Source: Pseudomonas sp. MWU16-30317
GTDB taxonomy: Bacteria > Pseudomonadota > Gammaproteobacteria > Pseudomonadales > Pseudomonadaceae
Assembly: GCF_020515695.1 (NCBI RefSeq)
Contig: NZ_JAIWJA010000006.1
Span: 186,001 to 250,000, forward strand
DNA: 64,000 bases
Reading direction: 5' to 3'
Every line of letters begins with the position of its first letter. Positions within the stretch are counted from its first letter, which is position 1. The notes beneath the pieces were generated by a model, which was given only the letters and a program-made list of their open reading frames with translations, did no database searches and was not told the DNA's origin. The translations under genes were made by a program, and so were the position numbers. Shown here in pieces: positions 10,001-18,007 of this stretch.

Positions 10001-12296
10001 GGACAACGAACTGCTGGAGATTTTCCTCGAAGAGGCCAGCGACATCCTCGAAAGTGCCGGCGAGGCCCTGCTGCGCTGGCGCGGCGAACCGCAAAACAGC
10101 CTGGAGGTAGAAAACCTCCTGCGCGATCTGCACACCCTCAAGGGCGGCGCGCGCATGGTCGAGATCGCCGCCATCGGCGACCTCACCCACGAGCTCGAAT
10201 TCCTCTATGAAAGCGCTTCGGCCGGCACTCTGCAGCCCGGCAGTGCGCTGTTCAAGCTGTTGCAGAAAGGCCAGGACCGCCTGGCGCAGATGCTCGACCT
10301 GGTGCGCAGTGGCCAGCCTGTACCGCAGGCGAGCACGCTGATCGAGGCCATTCGCACCTTCAGCAGCCCGCCCGAGCCAGTGCCCGCAGCGGTTGTTGCG
10401 CCCATCGTGGCCGGTGCGCCTGAGGGCGCCGTCAGCGGCACCGAGCGCGGCCAGGCCGATATGGTCAAGGTGCCCGCCGAGGTGCTCGACACCCTGGGCA
10501 ATCTGGCGGGTGAAGCCTCAATCATTCGCAGCCGGGTCGAACAGCAGGTCAACGACAGCCAAAGCGCGCTGCTGGAAATGGACATCACCCTGGAGCGCAT
10601 GCGCGAGCAGTTGCGCCGCCTCGACACCGAAGCCCAGGCGCGGGTGCTCAGCCGCCGCGCCAGCGAGCCGGATCGTCTGGGGTATGAAGACTTCGACCCA
10701 CTGGAGATGGACCGTCATTCCCAGTTGCAGCAGCTGTCGCGTTCGTTGTTCGAAGCGGCATCTGACCTGTCCGAACTCAGGGACACCCTCAGCGCCCGCG
10801 CCCACGACGCGCAGACGCTGCTCGGCCATCAGGCACGGGTCAACACCGATCTGCAGGAAGGCCTGATGCGCACCCGCATGGTGCCCTTCGGCCGCCTGCT
10901 GCCGCGCTTGCAGCGAATCGTCCGGCAGGTCGCGGACGAACTGGGCAAGCAGGTGGAATTCGATATCGGCAACCCCGACGGCGAGATGGACCGCAGCGTC
11001 CTCGAACGGATGATCGCGCCGCTGGAGCACATGCTGCGCAATGCCGTCGACCATGGGCTGGAGTCCACCGCAGTGCGCCTGGCGGCGGGCAAGCCGGCGC
11101 AAGGGCGGATCAGCCTGCAACTGGTGCACGAAGGCAGCGAAGTGGTGCTGGAGATGAGCGACGACGGCGCCGGCGTGCCCCTAGCGGCGGTGCGCCACAA
11201 GGCTATCAAGCGCGGCCTGCTGGACCCGGCCAGTGATGTCAGCGATCACGACATCCTGCAATTCATCCTGCAGCCGGGCTTTTCCACGGCGGCCAAGGTC
11301 ACGCAGATTTCCGGGCGCGGGCTGGGCATGGACGTGGTCCATGAAGAGGTCAAGCAGCTTGGCGGCTCGATGACCATTCATTCCAGTACGGGCAGCGGCG
11401 CGACCTTCCGGATTCGTCTGCCTTTCAGTGTGTCGGTCAACCGCGCCTTGATGGTGCAATGCGCTGATGAGCTGTATGCGGTGCCGCTCAATACCATCGA
11501 AGGCATCGTGCGGGTGCCACCAGCCGAACTGGCGGCGCGCTATAACGCGGCCGATCCGCACTACGTCTACGGCGGCCAGGATTTCGAGCTGCGCTATCTG
11601 GGCGATCTGCTGCATTGCAATGAGCGCCCGCCGCTGTTGGGCCAGACATTACCGGTGCCGCTGTTGCTGATCCGCTCTCACGACCATCAGGTGGCGGTGC
11701 AGGTCGATGCGCTGGCGGGCTCGCGGGAGATCGTGGTCAAGAGCCTCGGGGTGCAGATGGCGGCGGTGCAGGGGTTGTCTGGTGCGACCATCCAGGGCGA
11801 CGGGCGGGTGGTGTTGATCCTTGACCTGCTAGCGCAGATTCGCGCCCATCAGGCCCGGCAGATTCATGGTGCATTGCATAGCGAAGAACGCGTTTATGGG
11901 CCCGTCGAGCAGGCGCAGCCAAGGCCGCTGCTGGTGATGGTGGTGGACGACTCGGTGACGGTGCGCAAGGTCACCAGCCGCTTGCTCGAACGCCACGGCA
12001 TGCAGGTGCTCACGGCCCGCGACGGGGTCGAGGCGCTGGCGCTGCTGCGTGAGCAGCGCCCGGATGTGTTGCTGCTGGATATCGAAATGCCGCGTATGGA
12101 CGGCTTCGAAGTGGCCACGCAGATCCGTCGCGACCCGCGTCTGCGCGATCTGCCGATTATCATGATTACCTCGCGTACCGGCGCCAAGCACCGCGACCGC
12201 GCCCTGGCGATCGGCGTCAACGACTACCTCGGCAAGCCTTATCAGGAGACGCAATTGCTCGACAGCATCGCCCAGTGGAGTGGCCAGCATGCCTGA
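7056..12296 (+). CDS. chpA: ChpA, hybrid CheA-type histidine kinase/response regulator of the Pil-Chp system
   Basis: A 1746-residue multi-domain kinase. Order: an N-terminal region without a phospho-histidine; Hpt domains with H385 and H533; two degenerate Hpt units in which the HxxKG motif has become TTLEQ (T675) and ETLDG (E880); an intact Hpt with H1026; a CheA dimerisation segment from about 1134; an ATPase domain with HMLRNAVDHGLE (about 1325), DDGAGVP and GRGLGMDVV (about 1420); a CheW domain (about 1460-1605); and a receiver with D1675. The start is ATG 7056 behind GGAG; an upstream in-frame TTG at 7041 was rejected. P. aeruginosa ChpA is about 2470 residues, as I recall, so this form is compact. 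An 89-bp REPIN lies in frame at 9463-9551 between the degenerate Hpt units. The stop overlaps the chpC start. Confidence 0.93.
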   Translation: MVDRQDDGTAPLLRGAMAESLKQASQALLGPQLPPLAGPDRDALRSVVSAVCDELRHSKQRLDQFVQSDRQHVDALNGLLPALRQVADTLAVLGFGQPRKVIIDQVSVIQGLSQGQREPGDAVLMDVAGALLYVEATLAGMIGAGDGAEREVISPQAPDQDADMVQIHRVVLIESRACLQEALDLIDDCLDSVPGPERGVEHGPESGPAQQQVLNAVPTLLDQVRGALEMIGLQRAANLLRRCRTHALHYWQGADGLSQDPHVEALASALTAIDFYLGRRVDNPQSPVDTALGVAEENLARLSLLPAPTPTPVVEADPLPVAAAEPVAVPVVHAADSDPIDDELRAIFLEEAIELSAQARDSLAEWRQDPAAHGPALIELRRCLHTLKGSGRMVEASIASEMCWAAEHLLNRIVDHCVQPGAAVFQALEQVLAQLPALLDDFAHDTQRRHPAVDPLVQRLVALSEGQLAPDSQLEAITLSAAGVFDADGFDRQLLEIFRHEALTHLATLEGFLRTAADNGALPVSDAAQRAVHTLKGSAWMAGVLPIAALATAMDRMVREFKSHRWPIEAAQVQLLRRVVEAFKASVQRLPAEPLAVIEGAEALIGEFVQQVLERLEQGDEASDAPQRLTREPQLISRFLEQGMDILLDADNRLDHWQQHPAQRDDLTALLDGLTTLEQGAHLADLMDMDELCEALLDVYGAVEESSVAISEEFFATVRQAHEALINMLDQVAAGQEIDPQPEQISGLRALLEGGLAPDATGLVEHGTGRITELASAISALDSATATATDLADAKDLAAPTASVARGLVRENRPSPSSGSDVPNRGQAPSLQGSTALDEVAELFVEEARDILGSADQALQRWLAEPDNLTPLTALRHDLETLDGGAQMAEVAPVSALAEALLPLYLGVQDKRLQADERLGALLSEAHATLAALLRQYQAGEALSDPQALVLALAAWRQGASSAISESLQSASRQAAQEIADPDNELLEIFLEEASDILESAGEALLRWRGEPQNSLEVENLLRDLHTLKGGARMVEIAAIGDLTHELEFLYESASAGTLQPGSALFKLLQKGQDRLAQMLDLVRSGQPVPQASTLIEAIRTFSSPPEPVPAAVVAPIVAGAPEGAVSGTERGQADMVKVPAEVLDTLGNLAGEASIIRSRVEQQVNDSQSALLEMDITLERMREQLRRLDTEAQARVLSRRASEPDRLGYEDFDPLEMDRHSQLQQLSRSLFEAASDLSELRDTLSARAHDAQTLLGHQARVNTDLQEGLMRTRMVPFGRLLPRLQRIVRQVADELGKQVEFDIGNPDGEMDRSVLERMIAPLEHMLRNAVDHGLESTAVRLAAGKPAQGRISLQLVHEGSEVVLEMSDDGAGVPLAAVRHKAIKRGLLDPASDVSDHDILQFILQPGFSTAAKVTQISGRGLGMDVVHEEVKQLGGSMTIHSSTGSGATFRIRLPFSVSVNRALMVQCADELYAVPLNTIEGIVRVPPAELAARYNAADPHYVYGGQDFELRYLGDLLHCNERPPLLGQTLPVPLLLIRSHDHQVAVQVDALAGSREIVVKSLGVQMAAVQGLSGATIQGDGRVVLILDLLAQIRAHQARQIHGALHSEERVYGPVEQAQPRPLLVMVVDDSVTVRKVTSRLLERHGMQVLTARDGVEALALLREQRPDVLLLDIEMPRMDGFEVATQIRRDPRLRDLPIIMITSRTGAKHRDRALAIGVNDYLGKPYQETQLLDSIAQWSGQHA
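9463..9551. repeat. REPIN (TGTAGCGAGGGG-type) inside chpA
   Basis: Inverted arms CTGTAGCGAGGGGGCTTG (9463-9480) and CAAGCCCCTTCGTTACAG (9534-9551) match with two mismatches. The same palindrome family occurs between genes at 50614-50697 and 56488-56583. Here it is inside the chpA coding sequence, with no stop codon in the frame used, and it encodes about 30 residues (about 803-832) of the linker between the two degenerate Hpt units. Confidence 0.9.
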
Positions 12297-12741
12297 TTTC
12301 ACCAGCGCGCCGCGCACCACCCTGACCACGCTGATGTTGCCGCTAGCCGACCGCAGCCTGGTGCTGCCCAACGTGGCGGTGGCCGAGCTGATCGACTACC
12401 AACTGCGTCAACCGGTGCGGGGCGCCCCGGTGTGGCACTTGGGGATGATCGTGTGGCGCGAGCTGCAGATTCCGCTGGTGAGCTTCGAGGCCGCCTGCGG
12501 TGCGCCGGTAGTGGTCGGCGAGGATGCGCGGATCGTGGTGCTTAACTGCCTGAGCGATGGGCCGCTGCAGTTCATGGCGATCCTGATCCAGGCTGTGCCG
12601 CGGTCATGCAAGGTCGACAGCCAGTTGAGTTATGTCGATGTGCCTTTGGCTGAGCTGGAGTTGGCGGCGGTGCAGATCAGTGATCGGGTGGCGAAGATTC
12701 CTGATCTCGATGGGCTGGAGCGGTTGTTGTTGAGTTATTGA
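12289..12741 (+). CDS. chpC: ChpC-like CheW-domain adaptor
   Basis: A 150-residue CheW-like protein. It begins MPDFTSAPRTTLTTLMLPLADRSLVLPNVAVAEL when read in pieces, and carries GAPVWHLGMIVW and IPLVSFEAACG, the segment pattern of P. aeruginosa ChpC. It likely tethers ChpA to additional receptors. ATG 12289 overlaps the chpA stop at 12294-12296, so the pair should be coupled; an in-frame GTG at 12280 is a weaker option. It is the last gene of the cluster. chpB, chpD and chpE of P. aeruginosa are not seen. Confidence 0.82.
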   Translation: MPDFTSAPRTTLTTLMLPLADRSLVLPNVAVAELIDYQLRQPVRGAPVWHLGMIVWRELQIPLVSFEAACGAPVVVGEDARIVVLNCLSDGPLQFMAILIQAVPRSCKVDSQLSYVDVPLAELELAAVQISDRVAKIPDLDGLERLLLSY

Positions 12742-12760
12742 ACGTTGCGGTGCAGGTGAT

Positions 12761-12839
12761 GGCGTCTTCGCGGGCACGCCTTGGCCCCACAATGGTGAGT
12801 CGTACGCATATGGGCGCAAGACGTGCCCGCGAAGCGGCC
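12761..12839. repeat. REPIN after chpC
   Basis: Arms GGCGTCTTCGCGGGCACGCC... (12761-12789) and ...GACGTGCCCGCGAAGCGGCC (12811-12839) are inverted copies with several mismatches. It lies 20 bases after the chpC stop and may also act as a 3' stabiliser or terminator of the Pil-Chp transcript. Confidence 0.75.
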
Positions 12840-12931
12840 AGTGAGGCCACCCCAACGCCCAAGCCATCAGATTTTTTTCACATCGCCTGTGTAGCATGGG
12901 CCCTGAATTCTGGCCATGGAGATTCAACTGC

Positions 12932-13549
12932 ATGTATCACGGCGAAAAGCTCAACGCCTGGACTCATCTGGTCGGCGCAGTGGCAGCAAGCGTCGGCGCC
13001 ATCTGGTTATTGGTGCTGGCCAGCCTGCAAGGCAATCCCTGGAAGATCGTCAGCGTGGCCATCTACGGCGTCACGCTGATGGTGCTCTATAGCGTCTCCA
13101 CCGTGTATCACAGCGTCCGCGGGCGGACGAAGGTGGTGATGCAAAAGCTCGATCACCTGTCCATCTATCTGTTGATCGCCGGCAGCTACACACCCTTCTG
13201 TCTGGTGAGCTTGCACGGGCCCTGGGGCTGGAGCCTGTTCGGGGTGGTCTGGGGGCTGGCGGTGATCGGCATGCTGCAGGAGATCAAGCCCCGTAGCGAG
13301 GCGCGGATCCTGTCCATCGTCATCTATGCGGTAATGGGCTGGATCGTGCTGGTGGCGGTCAAGCCGTTGCTGGCGACGCTGGGGGTGGCGGGCTTCGCCT
13401 GGCTGGCGGGGGGAGGGGTGTTCTATACCCTGGGCATTATCTTTTTTGCCCTGGATCACCGTATGCGCCACGCTCACGGCATCTGGCATCTGTTTGTGAT
13501 TGCTGGGAGCGTGATGCACTTCATTGCGGTGTTTTTCTATGTGATTTAG
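12932..13549 (+). CDS. Hemolysin III / TrhA-type (PAQR-like) membrane protein
   Basis: A 205-residue integral membrane protein with seven predicted hydrophobic segments. Conserved polar markers are YHSVRGR, DHLSIYLLIAGSYTPF and the C-terminal HAHGIWHLFVIAGSVMHF, whose histidines correspond to the metal-binding residues of the PAQR/hemolysin III superfamily. Bacterial TrhA proteins have been linked to membrane energetics and fluidity; 'hemolysin' is a historical label. ATG 12932 follows GGAG at 12918. The stop overlaps by four bases with the stop of the convergent rsmE. Confidence 0.88.
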   Translation: MYHGEKLNAWTHLVGAVAASVGAIWLLVLASLQGNPWKIVSVAIYGVTLMVLYSVSTVYHSVRGRTKVVMQKLDHLSIYLLIAGSYTPFCLVSLHGPWGWSLFGVVWGLAVIGMLQEIKPRSEARILSIVIYAVMGWIVLVAVKPLLATLGVAGFAWLAGGGVFYTLGIIFFALDHRMRHAHGIWHLFVIAGSVMHFIAVFFYVI

Positions 13550-14274
13550 GAGGCCTGGAAATCACCCCACAGCTGCTGGGCCACCGCTAGCGCCACCACA
13601 GGCGCGGTCTCGGTACGCAGCACCCGCGGGCCCAGGCGTGCGGAGTGGAAGCCGCTGACTTGGGCCTGCTCGACTTCAGCATCCGACAAGCCGCCTTCCG
13701 GCCCGATCAGAAACGCCAGGGTCGCCGGCGCTGGATGATTGGTGAGCGGTTCGGCCACTGGATGCAGTACCAGCTTGAGCGCTGCTTCGGTGCCGGCCAG
13801 CCAGTCCGCCAGCAATTGTGGTGGATGAATCACCGGCACGGTCGAGCGGCCGCATTGCTCGCAGGCGCTGACTGCGATCTGCCGCCAGTGCTGCAGGCGT
13901 TTGTCGGCGCGCTCGTCCTTGAGGCGCACCTCGCAGCGTTCGCTGACAATCGGCGTGATCTCGTCGACGCCCAGTTCGGTGGCCTTCTGTATGGCCCAGT
14001 CCATGCGCTCGCCCCGGGACAGGCCCTGGCCCAGATGGATAGGCAAGGACGATGCGGGCTGGCCGGCGATTGCCTGGTTCAGGCGCACGCTGACGCGCTT
14101 CTTGCCGACTTCCAGCAGCGCGCCAAGAAACTCCTGGCCGGAGCCGTCGAATAGTTGCACAGCATCGCCCTCGGCCATGCGCAGTACGCGGCTGATGTAA
14201 TGGGCCTGGGCCTCTGGCAGTTCGTGTTCGCCGAGGCTCAGGGGGGCGTCGATGAAGAAGCGGGAAAGTCGCAT
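13546..14274 (-). CDS. rsmE: RsmE, 16S rRNA m3U1498 methyltransferase
   Basis: A 242-residue SPOUT-class methyltransferase using S-adenosylmethionine to methylate N3 of U1498 in 16S rRNA. Diagnostic features are the N-terminal MRLSRFFIDAPL, the middle QKATELGVDEITPIVSERCEV and the knotted cofactor site LAFLIGPEGGLSDAEV with LGPRVLRTETA. The start was placed at ATG 14272-14274; an open frame continuing upstream into a REP sequence is an artefact. Its end overlaps that of the convergent hemolysin III gene. Confidence 0.95.
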   Translation of the reverse strand: MRLSRFFIDAPLSLGEHELPEAQAHYISRVLRMAEGDAVQLFDGSGQEFLGALLEVGKKRVSVRLNQAIAGQPASSLPIHLGQGLSRGERMDWAIQKATELGVDEITPIVSERCEVRLKDERADKRLQHWRQIAVSACEQCGRSTVPVIHPPQLLADWLAGTEAALKLVLHPVAEPLTNHPAPATLAFLIGPEGGLSDAEVEQAQVSGFHSARLGPRVLRTETAPVVALAVAQQLWGDFQAS

Positions 14275-14309
14275 TTGCGGTGTCTCTTTGAATATTGTGG
14301 TGTTTCTTC

Positions 14310-14418
14310 GGGCCTCTTCGCGAGCAAGCTTTGCTCCTACAGCCGTACACCTGTAAGAGCAGCTTTTTGTCCGACAGCCGTACACCTGTGGGAGCAAGGC
14401 TTGCCTGCGAGGAGGTCC
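14310..14418. repeat. REPIN with internal 16-bp duplication
   Basis: Outer arms GGGCCTCTTCGCGAGCAAGC and its near inverse ending at 14418 belong to the GCGGGCAAGCCTTGCTCCCACAG family. Inside, the 16-mer ACAGCCGTACACCTGT occurs twice, at 14339-14354 and 14374-14389, which suggests a local duplication. It lies between bioA and rsmE. Confidence 0.8.
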
Positions 14419-14450
14419 ATCAGCATCAATGCAAAAGCTGCGGTGTGCGA

Positions 14451-15857
14451 CTAACCCGGATCACGGAAATCCGGATGAAAGTTCGCCGGCACCGCCACGC
14501 TGACATCGCTGCGGGTGGCGATATCGATGCCTTCGCTGGCCACTTCGGCGAGGAAGTCGATCTGCTCGGGGGTGACGATATACGGCGGCAAGAAGTACAC
14601 CACGCTGCCGAGCGGGCGCAGCAGTGCGCCGCGGCTCAAGGCGTGCTGGAATACCTTGAGGCCGCGGCGTTCCTGCCAGGCGTAAGGGGTCTTGCTGGCT
14701 TTGTCCTGGACCATTTCGATCGCCAGCACCATGCCGGTCTGGCGCACTTCGGCAACGTGCGGATGATCCGCCAGATGCGCCGTGGCCGTGGCCATGCGTT
14801 GCGCCAAGCCCCGGTTGTTGGCGATCACGTCGTCTTCTTCGAAGATATCCAAGGTGGCCAGCGCCGCAGCACAGGCCAGTGGGTTGCCGGTGTAGCTGTG
14901 GGAATGCAGGAACGCGCGCAGGGTCGGGTAGTCGTCGTAGAAGGCGCTGTACACCTCCTCGGTAGTCACGCAGGCCGCCAGCGGCAGGTAGCCGCCGGTG
15001 AGGGCCTTGGACAGGCACAGGAAGTCCGGACGGATGCCGGCCTGCTCACAGGCGAACATGGTGCCAGTGCGGCCGAAGCCGACGGCGATTTCGTCATGGA
15101 TCAGGTGCACGCCATACCGGTCACAGGCCTCGCGCAGCAGCTTGAGATACACCGGGTGGTACATGCGCATGCCGCCCGCGCCCTGAATCAACGGCTCGAC
15201 GATCACCGCCGCGACCGTGTCGTGATGCTCGGCCAGCGTCTGCTCCATGGCCGCGAACATGTTTCGCGAATGCTCCTCCCAGCTCATGCCTTCAGGGCGG
15301 TGGTAGCAATCCGGGCTGGGTACTTTGAGGGTGTCGAGCAGCAGCGCCTTGTAGGTTTCGGTGAACAGCGGCACATCGCCCACGGCCATGGCGGCGATGG
15401 TCTCACCGTGATAGCTGTTGGTGAGGGTAACGAAGCGCTTCTTGTTCGGCTGGCCGCGGTTGATCCAGTAATGAAAGCTCATTTTGAGCGCGACTTCGAT
15501 GCACGATGAGCCGTTATCGGCGTAAAAGCACCGCGTCAGGCCCTCTGGTGTCATTGCCACCAGGCGCTCCGACAGCTCGATCACCGGTTGGTGGCTGAAG
15601 CCCGCGAGGATCACGTGCTCCAGCTGGTCGACCTGATCCTTGATGCGCTGATTGATGCGCGGGTTGGCATGCCCGAACACGTTGACCCACCAGGAGCTGA
15701 CGGCGTCGAGGTAGCGCTTGCCTTCGAAGTCTTCGAGCCACACGCCCTCGCCGCGCTTGATAGGGATGAGGGGCAGCTGTTCGTGGTCTTTCATCTGGGT
15801 GCAGGGGTGCCAAAGGACCTTGAGGTCACGTTGCATCCACTGGTCATTGAGGCCCAT
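14451..15857 (-). CDS. bioA: Adenosylmethionine-8-amino-7-oxononanoate aminotransferase (biotin synthesis)
   Basis: A 468-residue class-III PLP aminotransferase that makes 7,8-diaminopelargonate with S-adenosylmethionine as amino donor. Markers are VLWHPCTQMKDHE near the N-terminus, WWVNVFGHANPRIN, the substrate-site YHGETIAAMAVGD, DEIAVGFGRTG, and the PLP lysine K284 in LSKALTGGYLPLA. The ATG at 15855-15857 follows CAGGAGAG; a longer open frame upstream to 15986 lacks family similarity. It is followed downstream by rsmE, as in P. aeruginosa, and diverges from the amine oxidase gene across 234 bases. Confidence 0.96.
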   Translation of the reverse strand: MGLNDQWMQRDLKVLWHPCTQMKDHEQLPLIPIKRGEGVWLEDFEGKRYLDAVSSWWVNVFGHANPRINQRIKDQVDQLEHVILAGFSHQPVIELSERLVAMTPEGLTRCFYADNGSSCIEVALKMSFHYWINRGQPNKKRFVTLTNSYHGETIAAMAVGDVPLFTETYKALLLDTLKVPSPDCYHRPEGMSWEEHSRNMFAAMEQTLAEHHDTVAAVIVEPLIQGAGGMRMYHPVYLKLLREACDRYGVHLIHDEIAVGFGRTGTMFACEQAGIRPDFLCLSKALTGGYLPLAACVTTEEVYSAFYDDYPTLRAFLHSHSYTGNPLACAAALATLDIFEEDDVIANNRGLAQRMATATAHLADHPHVAEVRQTGMVLAIEMVQDKASKTPYAWQERRGLKVFQHALSRGALLRPLGSVVYFLPPYIVTPEQIDFLAEVASEGIDIATRSDVSVAVPANFHPDFRDPG

Positions 15858-16091
15858 TTTTTCTCTCCTGGCAGCGACCGCATTGGCGCGCTCGGCAAAC
15901 AATCGCGCAAGCCTATGCAATGCCCGCCTGCGGGACAACCCGTGGCGGCCATTGATTTGCATTCGGGCGACGAGAGATGACGGCAAAAGGCGGCGCTGGC
16001 GGGGCTATCGGCGCTCGCGTATCCTTCGCTGCACTTGGCCATCATTGGCGTGTGTTGCCCCTTCTACTGCCCTGTTTCCGGAGTTCGCTGA

Positions 16092-17819
16092 ATGTCTGCT
16101 GGTTGGCTGCGCGCCTTTGCGCTGGTAATGATTGGACTGTTCTGCGCGCAAGCGTTCGGGCAGGAGAAACAACCCACGGCGATCGTCGTCGGCGCGGGGA
16201 TGGCGGGCCTGACAGCCGCCTATGAACTGCAGAGCAAAGGCTGGCAGGTAACCGTGCTTGAATCGCGCCCGAGCGTAGGCGGGCGTTCCGGCCTTGCCTC
16301 CAGCGAGTGGATCGGTGACGGCAAGGCCCAGCCGGTGCTGAACAAATACTTGCAGACCTTCAAGCTGGCGACCGTGCCAGCACCGGAGTATGTGCGCACG
16401 CCCAGTTACCTGATCGATGGCGAGTATTTCACCGCCGCCGACCTGGCGACCAAGCAGCCCGACGTCGCGCAAGCCTTGCAACGTTACGAGAAGACCCGTG
16501 ACGATCTGGCACGCTCCATCGCCGACCCGCTCAACCCGGCCGCCAACCCGACGTTGTTCGCCCTCGACCAGATCAACGTGTCCAACTGGCTCGACAGGCT
16601 CAACCTGCCGCCCACTGCGCGGCAACTGGTCAATCAGCAGATTCGTACCCGTTATGACGAGCCTTCGCGCCTGTCGTTGCTGTATTTCGCCCAGCAGACC
16701 CGCGTCTATCAGGACGTCGACGATCGTGACATGCGCGCCTCGCGCCTGCCTGGCGGCAGCGTGGTGCTGGCCCAGGCTCTGCTCAAGCAGATCAAGGTGC
16801 TCAAGACCGGCGCTGAAGTGTCGTCGATCAATCAGGACAAGGATGGCGTCACCGTCAAGGTCGGCAGCGTCGGCTACCAGGCCGATTACGTGGTGTTGGC
16901 CGTGCCACTGCGCGCCCTCAATCACATCCAGCTGACTCCGGCGCTGGATGCTCAGCATCTGGCGGCCATCAAGGGCACCAACTACGGCTGGCGCGACCAG
17001 ATCATGCTCAAGTTCAAGACCCCGGTGTGGGAGAGCAAGGCGCGGCTGTCCGGCGAGATCTACAGCAACGCGGGCCTGGGCATGATGTGGATCGAGCCCG
17101 CGCTCAAGGGGGGTGCCAACGTCATCATCAACGTGTCGGGCGACAATGCACGCCTGTTGCAGACCTTCGGCGACAAGCAGATGGTCGATCAGGTGCTGAT
17201 TCGTCTGCACGGTTATTACCCTCAGGCGCGTGGGGCCTTCACCGGCTATGAAATCCGCCGCTACAGCACCGATCCGTCCACAGGTGGCGCCTACCTGGCG
17301 TTCGGCCCGGGGCAGATCAGTAAATTCTGGCGCCTGTGGGAGCGTCCGCTGCAGCGGGTGATCTTTGCTGGCGAGCATACCGATGCTTTGTATCCGGGCA
17401 CGCTGGAAGGGGCCTTGCGCAGCGGTGAGCGTGCGGCCAGCCAGGCGCAGGATCTGCTGGCGGGTAAATCCTTCGAGCCTGTGGTGAAAAAACCCGAGCC
17501 TGTGGTGGCACCTGTCGCCAAGCCGGCTGAAGGCGGATTCTTCTCCAATCTGTTTGGTGGCAAGCCTGCGGCGCCTGCGCCTGTCCCGGCTCCGGTTGCC
17601 CCCGCTCCTGCGCCCGTCGCGCCCGCTCCGGCTGTGGTGCCTACGGTGGTCGCACCTGTGGTTGCTCCAGTGCCTGCCAAGGTCGAGCCTGCGGCCAAGG
17701 CACCGGTGAAGAAAGCGACTCATCCGGCGCCGAAGAAGCCTGCGCCTAAAAAAGCAGTCGAGAAAAAGCCGGTCGCCAAGAAGCCTGCTGTCAAGACTGA
17801 CACCCCTGCTGCGCAATGA
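16092..17819 (+). CDS. Exported flavin-containing amine oxidase with long Pro/Ala/Lys-rich C-terminal tail
   Basis: A 575-residue FAD-dependent amine oxidase. Residues 1-23 look like a Sec signal peptide with hydrophobic core LRAFALVMIGLFCA; there is no twin arginine. The FAD fold follows, with IVVGAGMAGLTAAYEL (31-46), E57 and GGRSG. A C-terminal FAD segment, FAGEHTDALYPGTLEGALRSGERA, sits near 425-450. After about residue 470 the protein becomes a low-complexity tail: a Pro/Ala/Val stretch, then a Lys/Pro/Ala stretch resembling histone H1 tails. The substrate cannot be read from sequence. It lies between bioA (divergent) and cytochrome b561, as in P. aeruginosa. Confidence 0.85.
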   Translation: MSAGWLRAFALVMIGLFCAQAFGQEKQPTAIVVGAGMAGLTAAYELQSKGWQVTVLESRPSVGGRSGLASSEWIGDGKAQPVLNKYLQTFKLATVPAPEYVRTPSYLIDGEYFTAADLATKQPDVAQALQRYEKTRDDLARSIADPLNPAANPTLFALDQINVSNWLDRLNLPPTARQLVNQQIRTRYDEPSRLSLLYFAQQTRVYQDVDDRDMRASRLPGGSVVLAQALLKQIKVLKTGAEVSSINQDKDGVTVKVGSVGYQADYVVLAVPLRALNHIQLTPALDAQHLAAIKGTNYGWRDQIMLKFKTPVWESKARLSGEIYSNAGLGMMWIEPALKGGANVIINVSGDNARLLQTFGDKQMVDQVLIRLHGYYPQARGAFTGYEIRRYSTDPSTGGAYLAFGPGQISKFWRLWERPLQRVIFAGEHTDALYPGTLEGALRSGERAASQAQDLLAGKSFEPVVKKPEPVVAPVAKPAEGGFFSNLFGGKPAAPAPVPAPVAPAPAPVAPAPAVVPTVVAPVVAPVPAKVEPAAKAPVKKATHPAPKKPAPKKAVEKKPVAKKPAVKTDTPAAQ

Positions 17820-17847
17820 TCCGCTAAACCCGGTGAGAGCAGGCTCT

Positions 17848-17877
17848 GCCCGCAAAGCTTTTAAAAGCTTCGCGGGC
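17848..17877. terminator. Palindromic hairpin after the amine oxidase gene
   Basis: A 30-bp near-perfect palindrome, GCCCGCAAAGCTTTT followed by AAAAGCTTCGCGGGC, with one mismatch, lies 28 bases after the stop codon. It contains the perfect 16-mer AAGCTTTTAAAAGCTT. It lacks a long T-run, so a solo REP or a factor-dependent 3' hairpin is as likely as an intrinsic terminator. Confidence 0.5.
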
Positions 17878-17992
17878 CGAGTCTGCGTCTGCACAATCAA
17901 AAGCGGTAGCTGTAGTGCTTTTTCGATTTGTGACTATTCTGTCATTCGACCCGCTTAATATTGTCTTAATGAGCCTGTATCACACTTTAAGT

Positions 17993-18007
17993 ATCGAATA
18001 TATCGAT
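17993..18007. promoter_or_regulatory. Candidate operator (ATCGA-N5-TCGAT) upstream of cytochrome b561
   Basis: The stretch 17880-18085 is much richer in A and T than its surroundings. It holds the inverted repeat ATCGA-ATATA-TCGAT, followed at 18036-18055 by TCGATAGATAAAACGATAAT with related half-sites. No regulator can be named; I infer that this region carries the promoter and control sites of the cytochrome b561-YceI pair. Confidence 0.35.

Noticed and set aside
14310..14418. Regularly spaced repeats that might suggest a CRISPR array
   Set aside because: Only two 16-base copies, part of a palindromic REPIN; no uniform spacers and no cas genes in the window.
16005..17900. 631-codon minus-strand frame opposite the amine oxidase
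   Set aside because: Shadow of a gene with a clear FAD fold and signal peptide on the plus strand.
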